From positions 186,001 through 250,000 of the forward strand of contig NZ_ARQM01000011.1 in NCBI RefSeq assembly GCF_000385135.1: DNA of 64,000 nt. Direction: 5' to 3'. Shown here piece after piece: positions 45,369 to 52,966 of the stretch. A program made the position numbers and the translations under genes. This DNA comes from Promicromonospora sukumoe 327MFSha3.1 (GTDB lineage: Bacteria; Actinomycetota; Actinomycetes; Actinomycetales; Cellulomonadaceae). Under the pieces are notes generated by a model that saw nothing but the letters and a program-made list of their open reading frames with translations, did not search any database and was not told where the DNA came from. Position 1 is the first letter of the stretch; each line of letters opens with the position of its first letter.

Positions 45369-46205
45369 TCAGGCCGAGCGGCGGCGCGAGCGGCGTCGGG
45401 CCGCCCGCCAGACCAGCCACACCGTGACGCCCACCGCCACGGTGCCCACGACCGCGAGGAGCGGGAGCGGCTCGATGCGGGGGCGCAGCGCGATCGGGCG
45501 GGTGAACGCGAGCACACCCCAGCCGGACTGCACGGCCCGGCGCTTCAGGACCCGGTCCGGGTTGACCACGAAGGCGTGGCCGACCGCGGCCAGCATCGGG
45601 GCGTCCGTGATGGAGTCGGAGTAGGCGAAGCTCTGCGCCAGGTCGTAGCCCTCGCTCACGGCGAGCCGCCGGACGCCCACCGCCTTGTTGTCGCCGTAGT
45701 TGTAGAAGTCGATCTCGCCGGTGAACCGGCCGTCCTCGACCGTCATCTGCGTGGACAGCACGTGGTCCGCGCCGAGCACGGCCGCGATGGGCTCCACCAG
45801 CACCGCGGCGGACGCCGACACGACCACCACGTCCCGGCCGGCCGCGTGGTGCTCCTCGATGAGCTCGACGGCCTCCGCGTAGACGTAGGGGTCGATGAGC
45901 TCGTGCACGGTCTGGGTGACGATCTGCCGGACCTTCTCCACGTCCCAGCCGGTCACGAGCGACGACAGGTGTGCGCGCATCCGCTCGGTCTGGTCCGCGT
46001 CGGCGTTGCCGATCATGAAGACGAAGTGGGCGTAGGCGCTGCGCAGTACGTCGGCGTGCGAGAGCAGCCCGCCCGCCAGGAACGGCCTCGAGAACGCCGC
46101 CGACGAGCTCGTGGCGATGATCGTCTTGTCGAGGTCGAAGAACGCGGCGGTACGCGGAGCGCGCGACAGCGGTCGAGAAGCGGTCTGGGGCACCTGCTCG
46201 GTCAC
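45369..46205 (-). CDS. HAD-IB family hydrolase with C-terminal membrane helix
   Basis: A 278-residue protein. AAFFDLDKTIIATSSS holds the catalytic DxD, VVVVSASAAVLVEPIAAVLG is motif II, and GDNKAVGVRRL with AYSDSITDAPMLAAVG gives motifs III and IV, as in the SerB-like HAD-IB group. A hydrophobic helix (about residues 243-265) and an Arg-rich end follow. These proteins commonly sit next to the Ssd/Tad locus in actinobacteria, as here where ssd is divergent. Possible role: phosphatase acting on a lipid or cell-envelope metabolite. The GTG start is 6 nt after TAGGCT. Confidence 0.87.
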   Translation of the reverse strand: MTEQVPQTASRPLSRAPRTAAFFDLDKTIIATSSSAAFSRPFLAGGLLSHADVLRSAYAHFVFMIGNADADQTERMRAHLSSLVTGWDVEKVRQIVTQTVHELIDPYVYAEAVELIEEHHAAGRDVVVVSASAAVLVEPIAAVLGADHVLSTQMTVEDGRFTGEIDFYNYGDNKAVGVRRLAVSEGYDLAQSFAYSDSITDAPMLAAVGHAFVVNPDRVLKRRAVQSGWGVLAFTRPIALRPRIEPLPLLAVVGTVAVGVTVWLVWRAARRRSRRRSA

Positions 46206-46211
46206 GCGACG

Positions 46212-46217
46212 AGCCTA
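46212..46217 (-). promoter_or_regulatory. -10 hexamer TAGGCT of the HAD gene
   Basis: On the minus strand TAGGCT ends 6 nt before the GTG at 46205, with no ribosome binding site between. Confidence 0.4.
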
Positions 46218-46459
46218 GCGGGGGCAGTCCGTCGGAGCGGCCTCCTGATCGTGTGTTCTCCCAACTGGTTGGAACTCGTCCGGCCGGACGACAGACCCTC
46301 CGCACGGCGGGACCGGCCGACGAGCCCGACCACAGGCACCACTTCTCGTCGTTCGTGCACAGCCGCCTCGAAGTGGTCGGCGAGGTCCGGGCCCGACGGG
46401 CCAACCTGATTCCGGAACCCGGGTGAGCGCCCGGGCCTGGGTCGGGCGGAGGAGGCGCG

Positions 46460-47254
46460 ATGGTCAGCACGGTGGGTGGCGTCCGGCCGGAACCGGGTCG
46501 AGTGATCGGTGTGGTCGGGGCGTGCGGCGGCGCGGGCGCGTCGGTGGTCGCCGCCTGCGTGGCGCATGGTCTGCGCCGCGGCGGGGAGCGGGCCACGCTG
46601 GTGGACCTCGACACGCACGGTCCGGGGACGGACCTGCTCCTCGGGTCCGACGGCGCCCGCGGCGCGCGCTGGCCGGACCTCGTCGAGGCGCGCGGCGAGG
46701 TCGACGGGATCGGGGTGGTCGCGGCGCTGCCCCGCTGGGGTGCGGTGCCCGTGCTGAGCGGGACGACGTCCGGCGCGCCGCCCGACGACGACGTCGTGCT
46801 GGGCGTCTGTCGCGGGCTGGTGCGGGCGGGCGAGACGCTCGTGCTCGATCTGCCGCGGCCCGGTGCCTGGGGGACCGCGACCCGGCGGGACGGCGTGTCC
46901 GTGCCGGACGGCGGTCCCGAGCCCGGTGGCGGGCTGGCGGTGCGTGCCCTGCTCGCGGCGTGCGAGACGGCGCTGCTCGTCGTACCGCTCACCCTGCTCG
47001 CGACCGTCGGTGCGCAGCGGGCTCGGGACGCGCTGCGCGGGGCCGGTGTGACCGACGTGCGGGTGGTCGCTCGCGGCCCCGCGCCCGGATCGGTCCACCA
47101 TGACGACGTCGGCGCCGCGCTCGGGCTGCCGGTCGCCGGGACGGTGGGCCGCGACGCGGGGCTGGCCCGCGCGATCGACCGGGGCGAGGGTCCCGCGCTG
47201 TCGGGGCGTTCCGTGCTCGGCCGCTTCGCGCAGGACCTGGCGGCCGCGCTGTGA
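46460..47254 (+). CDS. ssd: Ssd/CpaE-like ParA-family protein of the Tad locus
   Basis: A 264-residue protein matching the actinobacterial CpaE homologue (Ssd). GVVGACGGAGASVVAACVAH is a deviant Walker A motif without the usual lysine pair, LVDLDTHGPGTDLLLG is the following Asp motif, and LVLDLPRPGAW corresponds to Walker B. Pilus-assembly CpaE proteins localise the Tad machine; the related mycobacterial Ssd affects septum placement. The ATG has GGAGGAGG upstream. Its stop overlaps the tadA start by 4 nt. Confidence 0.87.
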   Translation: MVSTVGGVRPEPGRVIGVVGACGGAGASVVAACVAHGLRRGGERATLVDLDTHGPGTDLLLGSDGARGARWPDLVEARGEVDGIGVVAALPRWGAVPVLSGTTSGAPPDDDVVLGVCRGLVRAGETLVLDLPRPGAWGTATRRDGVSVPDGGPEPGGGLAVRALLAACETALLVVPLTLLATVGAQRARDALRGAGVTDVRVVARGPAPGSVHHDDVGAALGLPVAGTVGRDAGLARAIDRGEGPALSGRSVLGRFAQDLAAAL

Positions 47255-48426
47255 GCGGCGGTGTTGTGAACGGCCGCGCGTTGGAGACGGCCCTGCTGGA
47301 CGACGTCCGTGCGCGGCTGGCGACCGGTCGCACCGGCGCAGGCGCCGCGGTGCGCGACGCGGTCCGGGACTCCGGGCGGGTGCTCGGGTCCGACGCGCTG
47401 CGCGACCTGGAGCGGTCGGCGCGGGCCGAGCTCACCGGTGCCGGCCCGCTGCAACCCTTGCTCGACGCTGCCGACGTGACCGACGTGCTCGTCAACGGTC
47501 CGCACGACGTGTGGGTCGAGCGGGGCGCAGGGCTGGAGCGGGTCCCGGTCGGTCTGGGCTCGACCGCCGACGTGCGGGCGCTCGCCGTCCGTCTGGCCGC
47601 GCTGGGTGGGCAGCGCCTCGACGACGCCTGCCCGACCGTGGACGCGCGGCTGCCCGACGGCACCCGGCTGCACGCCGTGCTCGAGCCCCTCGCGGAGTCC
47701 GGCGCGCTGATCTCGCTCCGCGTGCTGCGCACCCGCGCGTTCACGATCGACGAGCTCGTGGTCGGCCGCGCCCTGCCCCGGCAGTGGGCAGGACTGCTGC
47801 GGGCGCTCGTGCGGCGGCGGGCGAACGTGCTGATCAGTGGCGGCACGGGCAGCGGCAAGACGACGCTCCTCGCCGCCCTCCTCTCCCTGGTGCCCGACGA
47901 CGAACGTGTGGTGACCGTCGAGGAGGCACGCGAGCTGCGCCCCGCGCACCCGCACGTGGTGCACCTGGCCGCCCGGCGCGCCAACGTCGAGGGCGCGGGT
48001 GCGGTCGACCTCGCCGACCTGGTGCGGAACGCCCTGCGCATGCGACCCGACCGGATCGTGCTCGGCGAGTGCCGCGGCGCCGAGGTCCGCGAGGTCCTGA
48101 TGGCGATGAACACCGGGCACGACGGCGGCTTCGCGACCCTGCACGCCAACGCCGTCGCCGTGGTCCCCGCGCGGCTGGAGGCGCTCGCGGGCCTGGCCGG
48201 GATGACCCGGGAGGCGGTCGCGGCGCAGGCCGCGGGCGCCCTGGACGTGGTGCTGCACCTGAGGCGCAGGCAGGGGACGCGATACCTGGCGGAGGTCGGG
48301 CTGGTGGGGCGCGGCCCGGGCGGGGAGCTGGAGGTGCGCCCCGCCGCGTGGTGGGACGGCGGCGAGCGCTGCGCCGCCGACCCTGCCGCGTGGAGCGAGC
48401 TCGTGGGGAGGTACGGGCCGTGGTGA
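47251..48426 (+). CDS. tadA: TadA/CpaF-type secretion ATPase
   Basis: A 391-residue type II/IV secretion ATPase. The N-terminal domain has ELTGAGPLQPLLDAADVTDVLVNGP, then Walker A ISGGTGSGKTTLL at about residue 195-205, the Asp-box VVTVEEARELRP, Walker B RPDRIVLGECRG and the His-box FATLHANAV. It powers Flp pilus assembly. The GTG start overlaps ssd (GTGA) and the following tadBC starts within its stop, so the set is tightly coupled. It corresponds to the helicase/secretion-neighbourhood ATPase family. Confidence 0.95.
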   Translation: MSGGVVNGRALETALLDDVRARLATGRTGAGAAVRDAVRDSGRVLGSDALRDLERSARAELTGAGPLQPLLDAADVTDVLVNGPHDVWVERGAGLERVPVGLGSTADVRALAVRLAALGGQRLDDACPTVDARLPDGTRLHAVLEPLAESGALISLRVLRTRAFTIDELVVGRALPRQWAGLLRALVRRRANVLISGGTGSGKTTLLAALLSLVPDDERVVTVEEARELRPAHPHVVHLAARRANVEGAGAVDLADLVRNALRMRPDRIVLGECRGAEVREVLMAMNTGHDGGFATLHANAVAVVPARLEALAGLAGMTREAVAAQAAGALDVVLHLRRRQGTRYLAEVGLVGRGPGGELEVRPAAWWDGGERCAADPAAWSELVGRYGPW

Positions 48427-49568
48427 GAGTCGTGGAGTCGCTGAGCGTGGGGCTGCTCGTCGCGGTCGGCCTCTGGCTGGTGCTGGCGCGCGGCGGCCGT
48501 CGGGTGGTCGAGGTGCTGGGCCGTCCGGGCCCGGGCGCTCGTGCTGCCAGCCTGGCCCCTGGTGCCGGCGCCGCGGTCCGAGCGGCTCGGGTTGATCCCG
48601 GGGCGGGCCTCCGGCGGAGCCGCGGAGGAGCAGCCGGGCGGCCGGCAGGCGGGGACGTCCGGGTGGTCGTGCTGCAGGTGGTCGCGCTGCTCAAGGCGGG
48701 ATCGCCGCCTGGCGCGGCCTGGTCGCGGGCTGCCGGTGTGGGTGCGGACCTGTCGGGCGTGCCCGACGCCGAGACGCTCGCCCGGGTGCTCGGAGCCCGG
48801 CACGCGGAGGCGGTGGTCGCGGCCACCCGGCTCGCGCTCGACGTCGGAGCCCCGCTCGGGCGGGTGCTCGAGCAGGTCGCCGGGACCCTCGTCGCGGAGG
48901 CCGAGGCGCAGGCCGAGCGGGACACGGCGCTCGCGGGACCGCGCACGACGGGCCGGCTGCTCATGTGGTTGCCGGTTGCCGGCGGTTTCCTGGGCTGGGT
49001 CCTCGGCGCCGATCCGGTCGGTACGGCGACGGACGGAGGCATCGGCACGGTCGCGGTCGGCGCGGGCCTGGTGCTGCTGGTGGTCGGCCGCCTCTGGTCG
49101 GACCGGCTGGTAGCCGCGGCCCGCGGCGCCGAACGGTCCGGCGTCGACGTCCAGGTGGTGCTGGAGCTCGTGGCAGCAGCCCTGAGATCCGGGGCAGGGG
49201 TGCCGCGTGCGCTCCAGGCGGTCGGGGCCGCCGTTCGCGGCGTGGACGGTCCGGTGCTCGACCGGGCGGCCCACGCGCTCGTGCTCGGCTCCGCCTGGGA
49301 GCGGGCCTGGGCTCAGGCGCCGGTCGCGCTGGGGCCGATGGTCCGTGCGCTGCGCGGCGCCTGGATGGACGGCGCGGCCCCGGGCGAGGCGCTGCGTGCC
49401 GCCGGGGCGGAGGTGCGGCACGAGCGGAGCGCGGCCACCCGCACGGCGGCGGCCCGGCTCGGGGTGCGGCTCGTGCTGCCCCTCGGCGTCTGCTACCTGC
49501 CGGCCTTCGTGCTGGTGGGACTGGTCCCGGTGCTGCTGGCGCTGGGCATCGACCTGCTCAGGGGGTGA
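48423..49568 (+). CDS. Single-chain TadB-TadC fusion, pilus inner-membrane platform
   Basis: A 381-residue continuous frame with two type II secretion F-like halves. Residues 1-230 match actinobacterial TadB: two N-terminal hydrophobic/Ala-Arg segments, VVVLQVVALLKAGSPPGAAW, RDTALAGPRTTGRLLMWLPV and a helix ending in LWSDRLVAAARG. Residues about 235-381 match TadC: VDVQVVLELVAAALRSGAGVPRALQAVG, RGAWMDGAAPGEALRAAG, TAAARLGVRLVLPLGVCYLP and AFVLVGLVPVLLALGIDLL. Normally these are two genes. It should form the membrane platform with the TadA ATPase. Start at GTG 48423 (overlap GTGA with tadA); GTG 48420 is equally possible. Confidence 0.85.
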   Translation: MRVVESLSVGLLVAVGLWLVLARGGRRVVEVLGRPGPGARAASLAPGAGAAVRAARVDPGAGLRRSRGGAAGRPAGGDVRVVVLQVVALLKAGSPPGAAWSRAAGVGADLSGVPDAETLARVLGARHAEAVVAATRLALDVGAPLGRVLEQVAGTLVAEAEAQAERDTALAGPRTTGRLLMWLPVAGGFLGWVLGADPVGTATDGGIGTVAVGAGLVLLVVGRLWSDRLVAAARGAERSGVDVQVVLELVAAALRSGAGVPRALQAVGAAVRGVDGPVLDRAAHALVLGSAWERAWAQAPVALGPMVRALRGAWMDGAAPGEALRAAGAEVRHERSAATRTAAARLGVRLVLPLGVCYLPAFVLVGLVPVLLALGIDLLRG

Positions 49569-49713
49569 GCGGGCCGGGAACGAGAACTTCGGTGCGCGCG
49601 AGCGTGCCGTCGCCGTCCGCCACGCGGTGGACGGGGCCCGCATCCGCGGGCCGTACAGGGTGCCCACGTCCGGGCCGAGAGGACCGGACGAGGGCTGAGC
49701 AGGAGGGGAAGAC

Positions 49714-49932
49714 ATGACGATCACGACAGCGGTGGCCTGTCCCGAGCCGGAGGACCGGCCGCGGACGGAGGTCGGCGAGCACGAGTCGGAGAGCGGACTG
49801 GCCACGGCCGAGTACGCGATCGCGACACTCGCCGCGGCGGCGTTCGCGGGCGCGCTGATGGCCGTCCTCAAGGGCGGTGACGTGAAGGGGATGCTCACGT
49901 CGCTCATCCAGTCGGCGCTGACGGCCGGCTGA
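49714..49932 (+). CDS. DUF4244/Flp-type pilin
   Basis: A 72-residue protein. After a hydrophilic leader comes ESESGLATAEYAIATLAAAAFAGALMAVLKGG, the Flp-like pattern of Glu at +5 after a Gly/Leu processing site and a hydrophobic helix, as in DUF4244 proteins. It is presumably the major pilin, cleaved by a prepilin peptidase that is not in this window. Good ribosome binding site AGGAGGGG. It follows tadBC after 145 nt of non-coding DNA, and the TadE-like gene starts 2 nt after its stop. Confidence 0.85.
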   Translation: MTITTAVACPEPEDRPRTEVGEHESESGLATAEYAIATLAAAAFAGALMAVLKGGDVKGMLTSLIQSALTAG

Positions 49933-49934
49933 CC

Positions 49935-50279
49935 ATGACGGAGCGTGAGCCGGAACGTGGCACCGTCACGGCCGAGCTGGCCATTGGTCTGCCGGTCGTC
50001 GTCCTCGTTCTTGTCGCCGTGCTCACCCTCGCGGCCGCGTCCACGGCGCAGATGCGCGCCATGGACGCGGCCCGCGCGGGGGCGCGGGCGGTGGCGATCG
50101 GTGAGCAGGAGTCCGCGGTGGCGGCGACCGTCGCCCGGGTGGGCGGGTCCGAGGCACGGATGTCGCTCGCCCGCGAGGGCGAGTGGGTGCGGGTGACCGT
50201 CACGCGACCGGTCTCGGGTGGTTGGGTGTCTGGGCCGCTGCGGGCCACGGGGACGGCGGCGGCATGGGTCGAGCCGTGA
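49935..50279 (+). CDS. TadE-like minor pilin
   Basis: A 114-residue protein. RGTVTAELAIGLPVVVLVLVAVLTLAAAS is the TadE-type N-terminal helix with a conserved glutamate, followed by AQMRAMDAARAGARAVAIGE, the DAARAGAR motif of the family. It should be a pseudopilin of the Tad pilus. Starts just after the pilin and overlaps the next gene. Confidence 0.87.
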   Translation: MTEREPERGTVTAELAIGLPVVVLVLVAVLTLAAASTAQMRAMDAARAGARAVAIGEQESAVAATVARVGGSEARMSLAREGEWVRVTVTRPVSGGWVSGPLRATGTAAAWVEP

Positions 50280-50737
50280 GGTGGCGGGAGCGTGGTCTCG
50301 GGCGGCCGACGGACGTGCCGCCCGGGTCAGGGAGAGGTGCCGACTCCGAGAGCGGCGCCGGCACCGTCCTGGTGCTGGGGATCGTCGCTGCGGTCCTGCT
50401 GCTCGCGGTCGGGATCGCGGCGCTCGGAGCGGCCCAGAACGCCCGCGGTGCCGCGCAGGCGGCGGCGGACCTCGGGGCGCTCGCAGGCGCGACCGCGCTG
50501 CGCGACGGGTTCGACCCCTGCGGTACGGCGGGCGCCGCCGTGGCCCGCAACGGTGCCGAGCTCGCGTCGTGCGAGGTGCGCGGCGGCGGCGTCGTGCGGG
50601 TCGTCACGACGCGTGCGGCGGTCGGCCCGGCGGGGTCGTTGGGGAGCGCGCGTGCCACCGCGCGGGCTGGTCCGCGGGAGTCCGGACCGAGGGGGTCCGG
50701 ACCGCAGAGCGCCGGCGGGGGAGGGGCCGCGCCGTAG
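50264..50737 (+). CDS. Second TadE-like (Rv3655c-type) protein
   Basis: About 157 residues. ESGAGTVLVLGIVAAVLLLAVGIAALGAAQNARGAAQAAADLGALAGATAL is the pattern of the helicase/secretion-neighbourhood TadE-like family: an N-terminal helix, then AADLGALAGA. A cysteine pair (DPCGT and ASCEV) follows, and a Gly/Pro/Ser-rich tail. The start is uncertain: ATG 50264 or the GTG at 50276 that overlaps the tadE stop as GTGA. It ends the tad operon. Confidence 0.8.
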   Translation: MGRAVRWRERGLGRPTDVPPGSGRGADSESGAGTVLVLGIVAAVLLLAVGIAALGAAQNARGAAQAAADLGALAGATALRDGFDPCGTAGAAVARNGAELASCEVRGGGVVRVVTTRAAVGPAGSLGSARATARAGPRESGPRGSGPQSAGGGGAAP

Positions 50738-50758
50738 AACAGCACGCGTCAAATGGGA

Positions 50759-50787
50759 TGACGTGGACCAGATACGGAATGTAGCAT
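50759..50787 (+). promoter_or_regulatory. Promoter TGACGT-N17-TAGCAT of the ABC exporter operon
   Basis: TGACGT (50759-50764) and TAGCAT (50782-50787) are 17 nt apart and the hexamer ends 7 nt before the ATG at 50795. TAGCA TCAC TGCTA (50782-50795) is a small palindrome over the start, a possible site for the operon's XRE regulator. Confidence 0.5.
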
Positions 50788-50794
50788 CACTGCT

Positions 50795-51844
50795 ATGGCT
50801 GGTACGGAGAGTGTGATGAGTGCACGGAACGGACCTCGGCCGTCGAGCGACGTGGCGCTCGACGTGCGCGACCTACGGATGAGATACGGCACGAAGGACG
50901 TGCTCAAGGGCGTGTCCTTCGCGGCGCAGCGCGGCGAGGTCGTCGCCCTGCTCGGCCCCAACGGCGCTGGCAAGACCACCACGATCGAGATCCTCGAGGG
51001 CTTCCGCATGCGGTCGGCCGGCGACGTCCTGGTGCTCGGGCAGGACCCGGCGCACGGGGACGAGACCTGGCGCGCGCGGCTGGGCGTCGTGCTCCAGTCG
51101 TGGCGCGACCACGGCCGGTGGCGGGTGCGGGACCTGCTCGGGTACCTCGCCCGGTTCTACGTCCCGTACTCGACCCCCGAGGTGTCGCGGCCCTGGGACG
51201 TGGAGGAACTGATCAGGGTGGTCGGTCTCGCGGAACAGGCCAACGCCAAGGTCCAGACGCTCTCGGGAGGGCAGCGGCGCCGGCTGGACGTGGCGATCGG
51301 CATCGTCGGCCGTCCGGAGCTGGTCTTCCTCGACGAGCCGACGGCGGGCTTCGACCCGCACGCCCGTCGCGAGTTTCACGACCTGGTGCACCGCCTGGCC
51401 GACTTCGAGAACACGACGGTCCTGCTCACCACGCACGACCTCGACGAGGCCGAGAAGCTCGCGGACCGGATCCTCGTGCTCGACGGGGGCACGGTCGTCG
51501 CCAACGGGTCGGCGGAACAGCTGGCACGCGAGCTGACCACGCAGGCCGAGGTGCGCTGGACCTCGGGCGGGCACCGGAACATCCACGCCGTGGCCGAGGG
51601 CGACCCCACCGGGTTCGTCCGCCAGCTGCTGGCCGGCGATCCCGAGGTCACCGACCTCGAGGTCAAGCGGGCCAGCCTCGAGGACACCTACATGGCGCTC
51701 GTGCACCGCGCAGAGGCCTACCGGCCCGAGTCGGACGGCGTCGGGCCGGACCCCGCCGAGCAGGACCAGACCCAGGGCGAGCAGGTCCAGGACCAGCAGG
51801 CCGACCCGAACCGCGCCGAGCAGAGCGAAGGAGTGCAGTCATGA
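50795..51844 (+). CDS. ABC-2 type exporter ATP-binding protein
   Basis: A 349-residue ATPase. Walker A GPNGAGKTTTIEILEGF, Q-loop VVLQSWRDHGRW, signature TLSGGQRRRLDVAIGI, Walker B LVFLDEPTAGFDP and switch histidine TTHDLDEAEK are complete. A C-terminal extension ends in a Glu/Gln/Asp-rich tail. It resembles DrrA/NodI-type exporters for drugs or lipids. ATG 50795 sits 7 nt after a -10 hexamer (leaderless type); ATG 50816 has GGAGAG upstream and may be an internal start. The stop overlaps the permease ATG (ATGA). Confidence 0.92.
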   Translation: MAGTESVMSARNGPRPSSDVALDVRDLRMRYGTKDVLKGVSFAAQRGEVVALLGPNGAGKTTTIEILEGFRMRSAGDVLVLGQDPAHGDETWRARLGVVLQSWRDHGRWRVRDLLGYLARFYVPYSTPEVSRPWDVEELIRVVGLAEQANAKVQTLSGGQRRRLDVAIGIVGRPELVFLDEPTAGFDPHARREFHDLVHRLADFENTTVLLTTHDLDEAEKLADRILVLDGGTVVANGSAEQLARELTTQAEVRWTSGGHRNIHAVAEGDPTGFVRQLLAGDPEVTDLEVKRASLEDTYMALVHRAEAYRPESDGVGPDPAEQDQTQGEQVQDQQADPNRAEQSEGVQS

Positions 51845-52725
51845 GCGCGACCGCGACCACGTCCAGGAGCATGCGGAACGACGCCCGCCGGGCCGCCGTC
51901 CGCGCCGGGCTGACCCGGGGCTGGCTCGAGACCAAGTACTCGATCACGAGCGCGAGCGATCTCGTCTGGATCCTGGCGTTCCCCGTCATCTACGCCGTGG
52001 TCCTGCTGTTCATGCGGGGCAGCACCGTCCCCGGCACCGACTTCGCGCTGGGTGCCATGGTGCTGCCGAGCCTCGTCGGCATGAGCATCGCGTTCGGCGG
52101 GCTCACCGGGCCCGCCAGCACGATCGCCGTGGACCGCGAGGACGGGACGCTGCTCCGGGCCAAGGCGACGCCCAACGGCATGGTGGGCTACCTGGTCGGC
52201 AAGATCCTCATGTTCGCGCTGACCACCCTCGTGGGCCTGATCGTCCTGGTCATCCCCGCCGTCACGGTCGCGAGCGAGCTACGGCTGGACGGCCGCACCG
52301 TCGTGCTGCTGGCGCTGGTGTTCCTGGTCGGGATGATCGCCACCGTGCCGATCAGCGTCGCGCTCGGGTCGCTGCTCAAGAGCGCCTCGCAGACCGGGTT
52401 GCTGTTCCTGGGCTCGATGCTCCTGATCGTGCCGTCCGGGATCTTCTACCCGATCACCGCCCTGCCGGAGTGGCTGCAGTGGGTGGGCCAGGCGTTCCCC
52501 TACTACTGGCTGGGGCTGGGTGCCCGGTCGGCGATGCTCCCGGAGAGCATGGTCACCGCCGAGATCGGCGAGTCGTGGCGCACGTTCGAGATGTTCGCGG
52601 TGCTCGGTCTCTGGGCGGTTGTGGGTATGGTGCTCGCGCCGATCGTGCTTCGCAGGATGGCCCGCAGGGAGTCGGGTTCCACAGTGGCGGCGGCGCGGGA
52701 GCGCTACATGGCCAAGGGGTACTGA
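51841..52725 (+). CDS. ABC-2 type exporter permease
   Basis: A 294-residue protein with six hydrophobic segments, including LVWILAFPVIYAVVLLFMRG, MVGYLVGKILMFALTTLVGLIVLVIP and LLFLGSMLLIVPSGIFYPITALP. The latter, followed by LQWVGQAFPYYWLGLG, is the conserved ABC-2 region. It forms the channel of the exporter with the preceding ATPase (4-nt overlap). The substrate is not predictable. Confidence 0.9.
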   Translation: MSATATTSRSMRNDARRAAVRAGLTRGWLETKYSITSASDLVWILAFPVIYAVVLLFMRGSTVPGTDFALGAMVLPSLVGMSIAFGGLTGPASTIAVDREDGTLLRAKATPNGMVGYLVGKILMFALTTLVGLIVLVIPAVTVASELRLDGRTVVLLALVFLVGMIATVPISVALGSLLKSASQTGLLFLGSMLLIVPSGIFYPITALPEWLQWVGQAFPYYWLGLGARSAMLPESMVTAEIGESWRTFEMFAVLGLWAVVGMVLAPIVLRRMARRESGSTVAAARERYMAKGY

Positions 52726-52729
52726 GCTG

Positions 52730-52963
52730 GTGGGGGAGCAGTCCGACGTCGTCCACAACCGCATAGCGATGCTGCGTGCCGAACGCGGCATCTCGCGGCG
52801 GGAGCTCTCCGACGCGCTCGGAGTGCACTACCAGACCGTGGGCTACCTCGAACGTGGCGAGTACAGCCCGTCGCTGTACCTGGCGCTGCGTATCGCGGAG
52901 TACTTCGGCGTGGCGGTCGAGGTCGTCTTCTCCACCACCCCGTTCAAGCGGCTGGGCGAGTAG
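52730..52963 (+). CDS. XRE-family helix-turn-helix regulator
   Basis: A 77-residue protein: NRIAMLRAERGISRRELSDALGVHYQTVGYLERGEYSPSLYLALRIAEYFGVAVEVVFSTTPF. This is the YozG-like, short XRE type frequently found beside ABC-2 exporters. It starts 4 nt after the permease stop at a GTG with AAGGGG upstream and is the third gene of the operon. It probably autoregulates the operon, perhaps at the small palindrome over the first start. Confidence 0.88.
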   Translation: MGEQSDVVHNRIAMLRAERGISRRELSDALGVHYQTVGYLERGEYSPSLYLALRIAEYFGVAVEVVFSTTPFKRLGE

Positions 52964-52966
52964 CCC

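Noticed and set aside
46261-46272. Palindrome CCAACTGGTTGG as an operator for the HAD/ssd divergence
   Set aside because: Too short and about 55 nt from the HAD start; no second copy to support it.
45301-48258. A 985-residue minus-strand frame across the HAD, ssd and tadA genes
   Set aside because: Low-complexity Pro/Arg/Thr shadow; the overlapping genes carry clear motifs.
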